In this document: positions 1-10,165 of the stretch, in pieces
Position numbering within the stretch: position 1 is the first letter of the stretch
How the letters are laid out: every line of letters begins with the position of its first letter
Origin: Ypsolopha sequella
Lineage: Eukaryota > Arthropoda > Insecta > Lepidoptera > Ypsolophidae
Direction of reading: 5' to 3'
DNA length: 64,000 nucleotides
Assembly: GCA_934047225.1 (NCBI GenBank)
Contig: OW204012.1
Span: forward strand, 5,766,001-5,830,000
Translations under genes and position numbers: made by a program
Notes under the pieces: model-generated
Databases searched by the model: none
The model's input: the letters and a program-made list of their open reading frames with translations, nothing else
What the model was told of the DNA's origin: nothing

Positions 1-82
1 CGTCACTGGTTGTACGTGAGTTGTATCAGCTTATAGAATTCGATTCACATAATATTCATTGCAAAAGTAGCTCGTATACAAT

Positions 83-351
83 TATACAAGGTGAATCTTT
101 GATCATCGTCCAAATTCATACTGCAGGCTTGATAAGTGATCAGTATCATGGATCAGTAACAATTTTTGTGAAATTCGTAAAATTAAATTTCGGCTTCCTG
201 TAGAAATTCAGTTCCAGTCCCGAGTGAATCACTATGGGGAGTCAGAATTTCATTTTACGAATTTCACCAAAATTGTTATTGATGCATGATACTGATCACT
301 AACCGAGCCAACAGTATGAATTTGGACGATGATCAAAAAGTCACCTTGTAT
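83..351. mobile_element. MITE family J, copy 1
   Basis: About 270 bp with long imperfect terminal inverted repeats. Both ends read TACAAGGTGA inward, followed by a matching CCAAATTCATACTG block. Four further copies lie at 12279, 38302, 41990 and 52250. No coding capacity. The ends sit in TA-rich sequence, which suggests a Tc1/mariner-type non-autonomous element (inference). Confidence 0.75.
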
Positions 352-364
352 ATCTATCTATCGC

Positions 365-545
365 TCTTGTCGGTGCGGTAATCGCTATTCCTCTCTATCT
401 TCTCCCAATGATTTGACCTCTTGATATGACATTACATCAACTATCTCTTTCACTTGAGTAAAGTAGATGTGTCAATGTCTTCCTCTTTCTTTTTTCCCCT
501 CGACCTTTCCTTCTATGATAGTTTTCAAGAATTTGTCATGTCGAA
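365..545 (-). pseudogene. LINE reverse-transcriptase C-terminal fragment
   Basis: Read on the minus strand this gives a degraded peptide with LKTIIEGKVEGKK, followed by VMSYQEVKSL and a DRE-like end, the pattern of the C-terminal tail of insect non-LTR retrotransposon ORF2. It has in-frame stops. A related fragment lies at 34310-34500 on the same strand. The family assignment is from memory of the motif. Confidence 0.55.
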
Positions 546-856
546 TTTGAAATTGGAAAACATGTTTGGATAAATTTTCCTCCATAGAAATAATTGTCGA
601 AATGAGGTCGTCAAACACAGTTTTTCTCCTCGTTTAACGAATAGGAACCATATACAGAACTCAAACATATTTTATTAGGTGTGTTTTAACAATATCTAGA
701 TATTTCATATTTGAAATTTTGCTAGCTATTTTGGTTTTTTGAATAAAAAAATAAAACCAACTTTTTTCCCTTTTGCCATGAATCCGCCCCACTCGAACTG
801 CGCGATTTTTCGCTTGGAGTGACAGTGACAAAAATAAAATTCGCATAGCCTCTTAA
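546..856 (-). mobile_element. TTAA element family D, 5'-truncated copy
   Basis: Same sequence as the full copies at 21863-22291 (+) and 42971-43387 (-). It ends in the family terminus GCATAGCCTCTTAA at 843-856 but lacks the other end. Non-coding. About 250 bp of AT-rich DNA with nothing recognisable follows, to 1112. Confidence 0.7.
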
Positions 857-1112
857 ACTTAAAACCCTTTTCTGCAACTGGCCGTTTGTCAATTACACAA
901 TTATGTCCCGATAAAACTTCAAAATTACTTGAACAATTTTAATGCAATTTGGCTGTTCTGTAATTTGAGAACTTGAATGTAATCAATCATTTACAAACCA
1001 AGAAGAACCCCGTAGAAGGAAGTACATAATTAAGTTTTCCTGTATAACAAATAAATATTGAAGTTTAATTCAAAGTTTAAATAGGTACCCACCTATTTTG
1101 TAGATGTACCTA

Positions 1113-1400
1113 TTATGAGATACATATACTCACGCCTGTATCCCAGAGAGGTAGGCAGAGACTATAGACCTCTTTCGCCTCTTCCACATCCATCAATCTA
1201 GTAATACAAGCTCTTCTATTCCGGGTACTTTTGACATGGCCCTTCTTGAGTATGTTACCAATTTGGTCAGCATACGTCCTTCTAGGGCGTTCTGGTCGAG
1301 TTCTACCTTCCACTTGCGCACCATAAATTTCTTTCGTCACTTTACTTTCATTCATCCTCTCTACATGTCCACACCATAAAATATAAATAGTAATGCAGTA
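1113..1400 (-). pseudogene. LINE ORF2 3' end
   Basis: The minus strand encodes a peptide containing LWCGHVERMNESKVTKEIYG, then GRTRPERPRRTYADQIG and VEEAKEV. This is the tail of an insect non-LTR retrotransposon ORF2 (hallmark GHV-RM motif). It is followed by the GGCGTGAGTATATGTAT-type 3' sequence that recurs at 17160-17290 and 35683-35725. 5'-truncated as usual for a dead LINE copy. Confidence 0.65.
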
Positions 1401-1430
1401 TGATAAATAACAACAAAACACAGAACATAT

Positions 1431-1757
1431 CGTCAAGACATGAATCCCGGAGGGGGTGTAAGAGGTGCTCCTGAGTGTGAACTAAATGCAAGTCACAGTC
1501 CACACTCGATACATCCGCGTTTTACCGGATTATTACGTCCCAACGTTATGCCCTATCGCCGTATTTTGGGCACAAATACACGCTTTTTAGGACATGCAGG
1601 TTTCCTTACGATGTTTTCCACCGTTCAGCAAGTGGTAAGGAAAAACAAATACTATGCACATAAATTCCAAAACACTCATTGGTGCATGCCCGACTGGGGA
1701 TCGAACCTGGATCTCGAGATTGAGAGGCCGCGTTCTACCCCCGAGCTACTGCCGCTT
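1431..1757 (-). mobile_element. tRNA-headed SINE, copy 1
   Basis: The minus strand starts with a tRNA-like head (about 1685-1755) with a D-arm-like GTAGCTCGGGGGTAGA and a good B box GGTTCGATCCC. The body includes GGAAAACATCGTAAGGAAAC-type sequence and ends with a TCCGGGATTC/GACGATAT-type 3' region. A second copy is at 7985-8330 (+), and 3' fragments occur at 30783, 42389 and 47105. A 233-codon open frame crossing it on the plus strand is fortuitous. Confidence 0.75.
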
Positions 1758-1765
1758 GATAAATC

Positions 1766-2112
1766 ATCCATCCATCCATCCATCAGCCTAGTTCGTCCAC
1801 TGCTGGACATTGCCAGTCCCGGCGGTCATCCTGGAAGAACTGCCCATACTCACATACTCTGGGCAGGCGGGTTGGTGAGCGCGGTGCCGGAACCCTCGCA
1901 CGCACGTGACGCCGCTGCCCGTCACCAGTCTGTTCCATATAAGGCCCGGCTATTAGGGATAGATATACCGCCATCCATCGGTCCCAGGCATGGTGGGCCT
2001 CCTGGTTTTTTGCCTGTGAGCTGTCCTTTTACTCTCCCCCGAATTACTTCGAGGGGGTCTCCAAGTAAGATGGTGGTACCTCCACTGTCGAGCCCGGCAT
2101 CAGCTCTACCAC
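1766..2112 (-). mobile_element. Repeat family E (likely LINE 3' end), copy 1
   Basis: Read on the minus strand it runs from a CCTCGAAGTAATTCGGGGG-like block to GTCCAGCAGTGGACGAAC and a (GATG)n tail. The short microsatellite tail at one end suggests a non-LTR element 3' end (inference). Other copies: 9067, 33478, 38172, 51572/55499 and 57588. Confidence 0.65.
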
Positions 2113-3123
2113 CTTACAAAATACTGATAAATACTGCTTGATAAATACTGCAAATTAATTATAAATAATACATGTTTGATGCGCTTCCGCAATGTAACGC
2201 TCCGTTTAATCCATTTTATATACCTGTAAGTACTTGTAAGTTATTATTTTCAGTACAAGTCGGATTTCTAATGGCGAATAATAAAACGGCGAAAAAAATA
2301 ACTTAGCGACTGATGATGAGATACTGTTTTAATAACTTGAGCGGTATGAATTTGAGTAAGCGAAAAATTAACTAAACTGAAGACGAATATTGATTAATAA
2401 TAAAATCCAGATCGAGCTTACATAAAGTGGGCTTTAAACTATCCAATTTGCACACAAACAATTTGAGCGTGCGACTTAATTACTGAGTGAGCGACTAAAA
2501 ATACCGAGTGGGCGAGTTTAAAGTATGAAATCAAAAATACTTCACCAAAAGTCAAAAAATAGGTGCGACGACGAGCGAAGCGAGGAGGAGCATGTTAGGT
2601 TTACATGTAAGATAAAATAAGGAGCCCAGCGAAGCGGAGCGGAGTGAGTGAGTCCCTAGTTTTATTACTTAAAATAAAATTGTCACTAAAACAGGAAATT
2701 GTTACCCCTTCTGTTAAATACTACCCTTCATTTAGAATAAAATGCCTCTCACTATAAATAAATCATTTGTCAAATATTGAAAAAAAAATGCAGGACATAA
2801 TGTTGACAGTCAAACAAATATCAGGTCGCCCAAATATTATGAAGCTTCTCATTTTGTAATTTAAGTAACTCAAATGAATGTTTTTAAGTTGCTGTTCTAT
2901 TGATTTCTCGTTACTCGCAGTCAGTCGCTCACTTAGTAAAACAATAAGTCAAATAATTAATGTTGTCACTTATAATTGTAATTTACAGTCACTCGTTTTA
3001 TTACTACTTACCCATTTTTAATTCGCTGTAGTAAACTGACAGATTGTGTTAGTGTGAAATGCGCCTTTAACTCCTATGGTACATGAGGCATTTCAGATGT
3101 TTGAGACAATGTGAAATGGGTCA
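2113..3123. other. Intergenic, no gene seen
   Basis: AT-rich DNA. Around 2480-2660 it carries purine-rich GAGCGAAGCGAGGAGG-like runs (two similar clusters) that look like part of an old repeat. No credible coding sequence, RNA gene or complete transposon end is visible. Confidence 0.5.
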
Positions 3124-3268
3124 GGGTCCTTAAAAAGGCAGCTTTGGATGAATCATGTTATGATTCCGTTCTAATGCCGTCTCTTTTGCACGGGTGAAAA
3201 AAACACTGACTCTATTCCTACTTTCAAATCATTTTATGATTCACCCAAGTCGGCCTTTTTAGATCCCC
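3124..3268 (+). mobile_element. MITE family A, copy 1
   Basis: A 145-bp element with imperfect inverted ends: AAAAAGGCAGCTTTGGATGA at one end and CCAAGTCGGCCTTTTT at the other. Three more copies occur at 6617-6752, 7294-7434 and 29411-29551. The middle holds GCCGTCTCTTTTGCACG. Non-coding. Confidence 0.75.
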
Positions 3269-3285
3269 AGCATCTATTAGAATAC

Positions 3286-3420
3286 TAGCTTTTGCCCGCG
3301 ACTTCACCCACGTTGATTTAGTTTACATTTTTCCGAAATATTATTTAATCGAACAATCACGTTCATTTGAAAAGTTTTATTTTCTCGTATTTCGAGAAAA
3401 GATCAAGGACGCAGCGAGCG
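3286..3420 (-). mobile_element. Helitron-like 3' terminus, fragment
   Basis: Minus strand reads GAAGTCGCGGGCAAAAGCTA and ends CTAGTA, the common lepidopteran repeat end in CTAG after a GC-rich stretch, as expected of a Helitron 3' end. No hairpin was verified, and the inner part is diverged. A similar end is at 61255-61378. Confidence 0.4.
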
Positions 3421-4700
3421 TCGTAACAGCTACTATGCATTGCGCGCTGAAATGAACGTTATTTCAAAGTCGTTTCTGTCGATATTCGTACCGACAAACA
3501 TCGAGCTGCTAATTTGGCGACACTAATCGCCTTAAAGGAGTTAAAATCGCATTTCCCACTATCACGACGAACTATCAGTATGAACCTGATTTTAGTCGAT
3601 TTTGATAAATTCTTCTTTGCCGATTTGAGCTAAGTGGGCTGGTAAAATACCATGATCACCACACCTATATCCATTATAACGTTTCGAGGTGTTCTCGAGT
3701 GTGAACTGTCTCTAGAACAGTCAACACTCGTACACTCTCTTTTCACCGACGATTTCTAAATGTAACTACACCAATGTTTTCCTTTTTTGCACATTTTACT
3801 GCGAATGTGCGTACATCGATACGACGATACATTCAGAATAGAGAGGGTTAATTTGACAGACAGCTTTTGCGTCATTTCACGAAAAGACTGACCACTGAGG
3901 CTTTTTAAGGAAGCTCTAACTAATCTTTATTTGCTTAACGCCTGCAGAAAAACAACAGGCAATTTGCATAACAACAACATTGCAAATTGTAAAAATTTCA
4001 TGGTAAGTAAGGGCAATATATAGGTTCGTTCCAGCGAATTTATATTAATCATAATAATATGTCTTTACATATGAAACTGCTGACATTTTATTACATATTT
4101 ATGAGTTCATAATTACTGTAATTCAATAGCTATATTATCTATTTGTTTTTTGTTTGAAAGTTGATCTCAAGGTTTTACATCTACGTGTTAAATTTTGTTT
4201 TTATTTTAAGTTTGGTTATAAAAATCAATCTTCAAAAACAGTTCGTCCTAAATGCCATCCATTTCCATGGTAAGATTCGCAATATTCTTTTACAGCTGAC
4301 ACTTACCAAAAATCAAATTAATGTTGCTGTTAGCTTAATGTGGCCTCATTCATACACATAAGAAATGACATAATTTGGATTTGTCTTTCCTAAAAAAAAT
4401 ACAAAAATGTTAGTACTGAAAATTAAGTTTCCTTCAAATTCTCTATAGAAAACGACAATTTCATATGTAAAGACCATATATATGATAATTTAAAATTTAA
4501 ATATAAGAAAATTTCTGTCAATAAATAACAGGTTTAGTTGAATTATTGATCAATCTAAGATCACAAACCTAGATAGAATGTCGATTTCCCGCGATAAAAA
4601 AGTACTTTTACTAATTTAAAACAGGGTTTGAAATTATCAAGATGAATATGCCCCTCGATAATTATCACAATTATCAGATAACAGTCCGATAATCATCACA
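3421..4700. other. Intergenic, no gene seen
   Basis: Mostly AT-rich unique-looking DNA. Short open frames (for example 4161-4361) are hydrophobic, AT-driven and have no splice or promoter support. No element boundaries were recognised. Confidence 0.5.
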
Positions 4701-4972
4701 TATACAACGTGTATCTGAAAGGTGTAACCATATTTGAAGAGCTTGTTCAGTCAATGATATAGAACAACTTTTACTATGGAACAAACCCTGTATCTCGAAA
4801 AAAAAAAATTAACTGTTTCATTGAAAAATGCAATGCCGCTCGGTCGAAATGTATGGAAGGGTAGATTTTTTTTTTAGATTTCAGGGTTGGCTCCCTAGTA
4901 AACGTTGTTCTATACCATTGACTGAATAAGCTCTTCAAAATATGGTTACACCTTTCTGTTACACGTTGTATA
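4701..4972. mobile_element. Foldback MITE family N, copy 1
   Basis: A 272-bp element whose two halves are inverted copies: TATACAACGTGTA...AGGTGTAACCATATTTG at the left mirrors the right end CAAATATGGTTACACC...ACACGTTGTATA. The loop region includes TGCAATGCCGCTCGG. Copy 2 (6890-7162) is at the centre of the large palindrome. TA-rich ends suggest a Tc1/mariner-type MITE. Confidence 0.8.
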
Positions 4973-5149
4973 AGCCTAGAAATCCTTTTTTAACTGGTAT
5001 TACATATCAATATTTACGTTAGAAGCAAGTAGTAAATAAATTATACACATTTTACAATTTATTACTTTTTTGTTCATATTTTCGTGACTAAAATATCGAT
5101 TATACAACTCAGAAATAATTATCAACCTATCTTGATTAAAGAGTACCCT

Positions 5150-5587
5150 GGGCATAGACTAAATATTACTACGTATAGACTAGCATTTCTCATACATTAG
5201 TTTGTAGCCACAAAAAAGGTGTAAAATTCAAACGAAATCTAGATGGCGTTGCTAAATCCGCTAACGAACACTATGCTAAAAAAGACCGATTGGTGACGCT
5301 AGTGGTATGTCACGTCACATAAAAATAATTCCCACTTCGATAATAGATGGCGCTGAAATATTCACTGTTAGTGTTGCGAACATAGCGCCATCTAGTTCTT
5401 CTAAGCAACGCTATTACAACCACATGTTACTTAGTAACCATGAGAGTTTACTTGCGGCCAATTAAACAAATTATGCTTATTTACAACACTAGGCGACACC
5501 TAGTGTTGTAAGGTCGCGTAAAAAATTTGCTACGCCTTGATGTATGGGAGTTGTCGGTCTGTACGTAGTAATACTTAGTCTATGCCC
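5150..5587. mobile_element. TIR element, single copy
   Basis: 438 bp bounded by inverted repeats GGGCATAGACTAAATATTAC at the left and GTAATACTTAGTCTATGCCC at the right. The interior contains several AGATGGCGC/GCGCCATCT pieces (5228, 5345, 5388), also seen near 56528 and 56628. No obvious target duplication and no coding. Confidence 0.7.
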
Positions 5588-5727
5588 TTAAGGCACTCCA
5601 TCTCATTAGGCTGGTTTAAAATATGGATGCATTAATCAATGCAGTGAACGGTACATTAAAAACGCATCATTTCACAACTAAAGCAAAAGCTTACTTTACT
5701 ATAAATAATAAATAGCCTTACTAATGA

Positions 5728-5960
5728 CCAGCGCGCCTATTATGTATTTCTAGTTGCCAACTGTACCGGGTGTCTATCATCAAAAATATAGATTTACTAT
5801 CCGATTGTCTAAGGAAATGTTCGCATATGAAATGACAGCACAGTTCGTAAATAGTTCGATACCCACTAAAGGCAAATTTGAAAGTTCAGTTTTTATCTAT
5901 GTTTTTTATTTTAGGCACCCGGTCCAGTGGGCAATCAAAGATACAGAATAGGGGGGCTGA
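5728..5960. mobile_element. MITE family S, copy 1
   Basis: About 233 bp with inverted ends, CCAGCGCGCCTATTATGTAT at the left and ATACAGAATAGGGGGGCTG at the right. The interior has GGTGTCTATCATCAAAAA and its mirror. Copy 2 (13286-13525) is nested in a hAT-like element. The 65-codon open frame across it is not a gene. Confidence 0.75.
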
Positions 5961-6053
5961 TTAGTTTGAGCCCCGTTAAAAAAGATAGATAACATTTACA
6001 GCAAATAATGTTATACAAAAAAAACCGGGATTCGAAAACGGGAACTGCAGAAT

Positions 6054-6500
6054 TCCCATAGCTTAATTTCTAAAAGTTTGTTTATTTATTTCTTTTCAGA
6101 GAATATACGCCATTTTTGGACATAGTTTTCGTTATTTTGGTATATAAATTAACCATTACTTTTTCCATGATTTTTTAAAGAATTGTCGGCTATGACGACA
6201 CTTGAGAATTTTTGACATTATACTGATTGTGATGTGTGATTGCTTATAAAAATAGTGGTCTGTAATATGTATGCCTACTCATCTGTCATCAATCTGTCAA
6301 ATCAGTCGGAAGCAAATCATTATCAATTTATCTTGATAGCAAAGGATGTCAGACGAAGGCAAATGGAAATTCCAGCTTTTTCGTAAAAATATTCATCATG
6401 AGGTTTTTCAGACCACAAGTTACGGCTTATTAAACCTAAATCTCGAAATGGTTTTCGAATTAACACACCTTAACATAATTGAATCTAAACGAATTGATTG
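6054..6500 (+). mobile_element. Repeat family C, copy 1
   Basis: About 450 bp beginning CCATAGCTTAATTTCTAAAAG and including ATACGCCATTTT, GTGTGATTGCTTATAAAAA, TCAAATCAGTCGGAAGCAAA and TTCGTAAAAATATTCATCAT. Three more copies: 17641-18025 (-), 23671-24105 (+), 27048-27495 (+). Non-coding; class not determined. Confidence 0.7.
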
Positions 6501-6590
6501 TTTGATGTATGTATTGATGGTTTATTTTATTAAACCTTTTTACTAAAACATAGGGCAGATAGTAAAACACTATAAGACATATACAAAGTG

Positions 6591-7455
6591 AACATTCTAC
6601 ATAACATTCAGAAGTTATAAAAAGGCCGACTTGGGTGAATCATAAAATGATTTGAAAGTAGGATGGAGTGATTTTTTCACGCGTGCAAAAGAGACGGCAT
6701 TAGAACAGAATCATAATGTGATTCATACAAAATGGCCTTTTTAGAGGACCAGGTCCCTTATCTCATTTCGTCTAAGAGCTAGAGACCCGTGACATACGGA
6801 CAGACAGACAGATAGACGGACAGCGGAGTGACATTATAGGGCTCCGATTTGCCCTTTCGGTACGGAACCCTAAAAACTGGCCGTGTCTTATACAACGTAT
6901 AACAGAAAGGTGTAACCATATTTGAAGAGCTTATTCAGTCAATGATATAGAACAACTTTTACTATGGAGACAAACCTGTATCTCAAAAAAAAAAATTAAC
7001 TGTTTCATTGAAAAATGCAATGCCGCTCGGCTGAAATGTATGGAAGGGCAGAATTTTTTTTTAGCTTTCAGGTTTGTCTCCATAGTAAAAGTTGTTCTAT
7101 CTATATCATTGACTGAATAAGCTCTTCAAATATGGTTACACCTTTCTGTTACACGTTGTATAAGACACAGCCAGTTTTTAGGGTTCCGTACCGAAAGGGC
7201 AAAATGGAGCCCTATTAATGTCACTCCGCTGTCCGTCTGTCTGTCTGTCCGTATGTCACGGGTCTCTAGCTCTTAGACGAAATGAGATAAGGCAGGGTCC
7301 TCTAAAAAGGTCGCTTTGGATGAATCATATTATGATTCCGTTCTAATGCCGTCTCTTTAGCACGCGTGAAAAAATCACTCCATCCTACTTTCAAATCATT
7401 TTATGATTCACCCAAGTCGGCCTTTTTAGATCCCCTGAATGTTATGTAGAATGTT
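6591..7455. repeat. 865-bp imperfect palindrome
   Basis: Nested inverted duplication centred near 7023. From outside inward each arm carries AACATTCTACATAACATTCA, a family A MITE (6617-6752 and 7294-7434), part of the family M repeat (GGGTTCCGTACCGAAAGGGC side), and half of foldback MITE N (6890-7162). Only the right arm continues into a full family M element. Confidence 0.85.
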
Positions 7456-8519
7456 AACTCACAACCGCATGTTGAATAAAAATGTAATTAAATTATTTTT
7501 CAGAGGGGCCTCGTACATGACATTGGAGATAAAAAATAATTATATAAAAAATTAATAAAATATTATATAAAAATAATATAATTAATCTTATTATAATAAA
7601 AATTTATGTTAAAAATAAAAAATATTATTAAATAAAAAAGAATCTAATTTAAAATCATAAAATGTAATTTACTAAATTACAAGTTTTAATTACAGGAAAA
7701 ATTAAAGCAATTTCTACATCAAAAATTGAAAAATAACTGTGATTAAAAAAAATGTAAAGAAAAAGGAATTCGTGCTGAAGATTTAGGGTCAAGAAAAGAA
7801 ATTTTTTTTCGTACCCTAGCATGTGGGGTGTCATTGTCGAGAGCTCATTTTTTTTAATAAAGAGTTGGGGTGCTATCAAAGTTTTAAAGACCAAAATAGT
7901 TAGGATTTTGTAATTCCTGTATATTATGCACCATATGCTGTATTTTAACAACAACAACTGAAAGAAACAGCAGTATATAAGAAGATCAATCTTGAGATCC
8001 AGGTTCGAGTCCCGGTTCTCCATACACCAATGAGTTTTTCGGAATTTATGTGCATAGTATTTGTTCTTACTTACCACTTGCTGAACGGTGAAGGAAAACA
8101 TCGTAAGGAAACCTGCATGCCCTAAAAAGCGTGTATTTGTGCCCGAAGGACGGCGATAGGACTCACCAATACCTATCATGTTGGGACGTAATAATCGCCG
8201 GTGAAATGCGGGTGGACCGAGTGTGGACTATGACTTGCATTTCACACACTGAACATCTGTGACAACCCCTCGGGGATTAATGTCGTGACGATATATTTTT
8301 CCATGTATCTATATAAATACTGAAAACGCCGATGTATGGTGTAGTTTTAGGGTTACGTCCCCGAATACTCAACCAACTTAATGTTGCAGTTTTGTTTCAT
8401 GATTTTTTTAGGTAATGATTAGTTTGCAATTTCTTTTTAAATTATTTAAGTATATTGACCTATTTGAATGGCACGGAACCCTCAAGGCGCGAGTCCTACC
8501 CGCAATTGACCGGTTTTGT
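7168..8519 (+). mobile_element. Family M element with two nested insertions
   Basis: Starts TTTTTAGGGTTCCGTACC (about 7176) and ends in an ACCGGTTTT-type terminus near 8519. Alignment by eye to the uninterrupted copy at 47827-48434 shows it broken by a family A MITE (7294-7434) and by a tRNA-headed SINE (7985-8330). Both copies keep CCCTAGCATGT-GGGTG blocks and GGGTTACGTCCCCGAAT. Confidence 0.65.
7985..8330 (+). mobile_element. tRNA-headed SINE, copy 2
   Basis: Near the left end is a B box GGTTCGAGTCCC (about 8002), then CACCAATGAGTTTTTCGGAA, GGAAAACATCGTAAGGAAAC and a 3' end with TGTCGTGACGATATAT. Same family as 1431-1757. It interrupts a family M element. The A-box half of the tRNA head is eroded. 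Confidence 0.75.
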
Positions 8520-8785
8520 TTTTTAAGTAATTCATCAAATTCCTGAATTCAACAAACTTTTTATAACAACGTAAAAAAATTCAAAGAAAGTAGAGTCAAG
8601 TTATTTTGGTTAAATCATTCGCTTATAGTAGTTCGGTTAATTTATTTGTAAAATGATTAATGACATGCCTGCGCAAGCGCTGCCCAATGAGTTCAAGATC
8701 AAGACCAATGTTACTTATACCGAGTGTTCATTACGTCACAGATTTTTCGATAACTGGCAAATTTTACTTTGCAGACATTCGCTTT

Positions 8786-9034
8786 TTAGGGTTCCGAATC
8801 CAAAGGGTAAACAACGGGACCCTATTACTAAGACTCCGCTGTCCGTCTGTCACCAGGTTGTATCTCATGAACCGTGATAGTTAGACAGTTGAAATTTTCA
8901 AAGATGATGTATTTCTTTTGCCGCTTTAACAACAAATACTAAAAAACAGAATAAAATAAATATTTATTTGCCGTTTTTATAGATAATGGTACGGAACCCT
9001 ACGTGCGCGAGTCCGACTCGCACTTGGCCGGTTT
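8786..9034 (+). mobile_element. Family M repeat, short subfamily
   Basis: About 250 bp starting TTTTTAGGGTTCCGAATCC, with GACAGTTGAAATTTTCAAAG inside, and ending CGCACTTGGCCGGTTTTT. Opposite-strand copy at 49579-49826. The ends are only weakly inverted (AAAACCGGCC against TTTTTAGGG), so the transposon class is open. Non-coding. Confidence 0.7.
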
Positions 9035-9066
9035 TTTCTTATCCTTACAGACTACTCTACTATTTA

Positions 9067-9152
9067 GGTGGTAGAGCTGATGCCGGGCTCGACTGTGGAG
9101 GTATCACCATCTTGGAGACCCCCTCGAAGTGATTCGGGGGAGGGTAAGGACA
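9067..9152 (+). mobile_element. Repeat family E, fragment
   Basis: Only the 5' portion of family E is present: GATGCCGGGCTCGACTGTGG, then CCCCTCGAAGTGATTCGG. Confidence 0.6.
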
Positions 9153-9276
9153 GCTCACTTATTACAACACCGCTAGAGAACCAATCACAAACAATAACGG
9201 TCTGTCTTGATTTCTTAAGCCACGCCCTCTTTACTCTTATCTCTTTTAATAGACATGATCACTAAAGAGCTCCAAT

Positions 9277-9530
9277 TAGTCCGTCAGTTAGATTGTCAGA
9301 AAATATTGGACACGTATTTTTTCTTTTGTCAATTAAACAAAAAATTATGAAGATATAGCCCGCTAATGTTCCACGTGTGACGTCACGCCTAAGTTCACTT
9401 TTTACCTACGCGTGACGTCACCAGCCCCCACTCCCAAACTTTGACGCGCTTTATCACTGTCATTTTTTGTTCCATTGACAAAAGGAAAAATACGTGTCCA
9501 ATATTTTCTAATAATCAAAATGACGGACTA
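9277..9530. mobile_element. MITE with 57-bp TIRs
   Basis: 254 bp starting TAGTCCGTCAGTTAGATTGT and ending in TGACGGACTA. The inverted ends match for about 57 bp, including AAAATATTGGACACGTATTT. The middle contains two GTGACGTCAC palindromes. TA at both termini suits a Tc1/mariner-type MITE. Non-coding. Confidence 0.85.
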
Positions 9531-9540
9531 CATAGAATGT

Positions 9541-9592
9541 CCAAACTAGGACAAATCCGGGGAAACCCGGACGGATGGCAGCCCTACGTATA
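9541..9592 (-). mobile_element. Transposon end fragment
   Basis: Minus strand reads AGGGCTGCCATCCGTCCGGG then CCCCGGATTTGTCC. This resembles the terminal and subterminal repeats of the 3.77-kb element at 51731-55498 (AGGGTTACCA then CCGGATTTNNCCGG-like repeats), so it may be an end of a related element. Confidence 0.45.
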
Positions 9593-10102
9593 GGTATATA
9601 AAATGGAAACAAATATTTGGTAAACGACAATCTAGGGCGGTATTCTCCTGTATTTTGTATCTAACTTAAAAGGAAAAATTGGGTAATTCCAAACAATGTT
9701 TTTCGAGACAGGAAAAAAACACATGTCTGACATTTCCAAACTCGTAATAAAACGAATCCTGCGCACTTGCACTCGCTGATTTAATAAGGCAGTTTACTTA
9801 ATATTAATACTAACCGGTCCGCTGACATTTCTGTACTTGAACCAATTTAAAACCTACCTACAGAGGAATTAGAATAATAACCAGCACCAGTAATGTTTTT
9901 GACGCAATACCGCGAGAACATATCGTCAATCAAATATGGCGGCTGGAATGGCGCCGATCTTCTGTCAAAAAGCGCGCGCTTCCTGCATTTTTCCCGCGCC
10001 CACCGGCCGTTGACTTTTACATTTTTTATTTTTTTTTTATTTTTGATAGAGCAACTACTCCATCCAGTTTAATGTATACAGGTGCAACAGATGACGATGG
10101 CA
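9593..10102. other. Upstream region of cuticle-type gene 1
   Basis: About 500 bp without coding sequence. It includes a GC-rich patch (9940-10010, GGCGGCTGGAATGGCGCC-like) and a T-tract at 10020-10050. Promoter-proximal control DNA is plausible but no specific factor sites can be claimed. Confidence 0.4.
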
Positions 10103-10139
10103 TATAAAAACGGTTTGCACTGAGATGAGAGTGATCAGT
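10103..10139 (+). promoter_or_regulatory. Core promoter of cuticle-type gene 1
   Basis: TATAAAA at 10103-10109 and the arthropod initiator TCAGT at 10135-10139, with predicted A+1 at 10137. The first T of the TATA box is 34 bp upstream of that A, exactly as in gene 2 (35277 and 35311). Both initiators continue as TCAGTAGC. The predicted 5' UTR is 29 nt. Confidence 0.75.
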
Positions 10140-10165
10140 AGCCTTTGTCCGAGCAGGAAAGAACA

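Noticed and set aside
1440..2141. 233-codon open frame on the plus strand
   Set aside because: It crosses a SINE and a family E repeat, both on the minus strand, and has repeat-derived composition. No promoter or splice support.
7655..8179. 174-codon minus-strand frame
   Set aside because: Runs through the SINE at 7985-8330 and AT-rich family M sequence.
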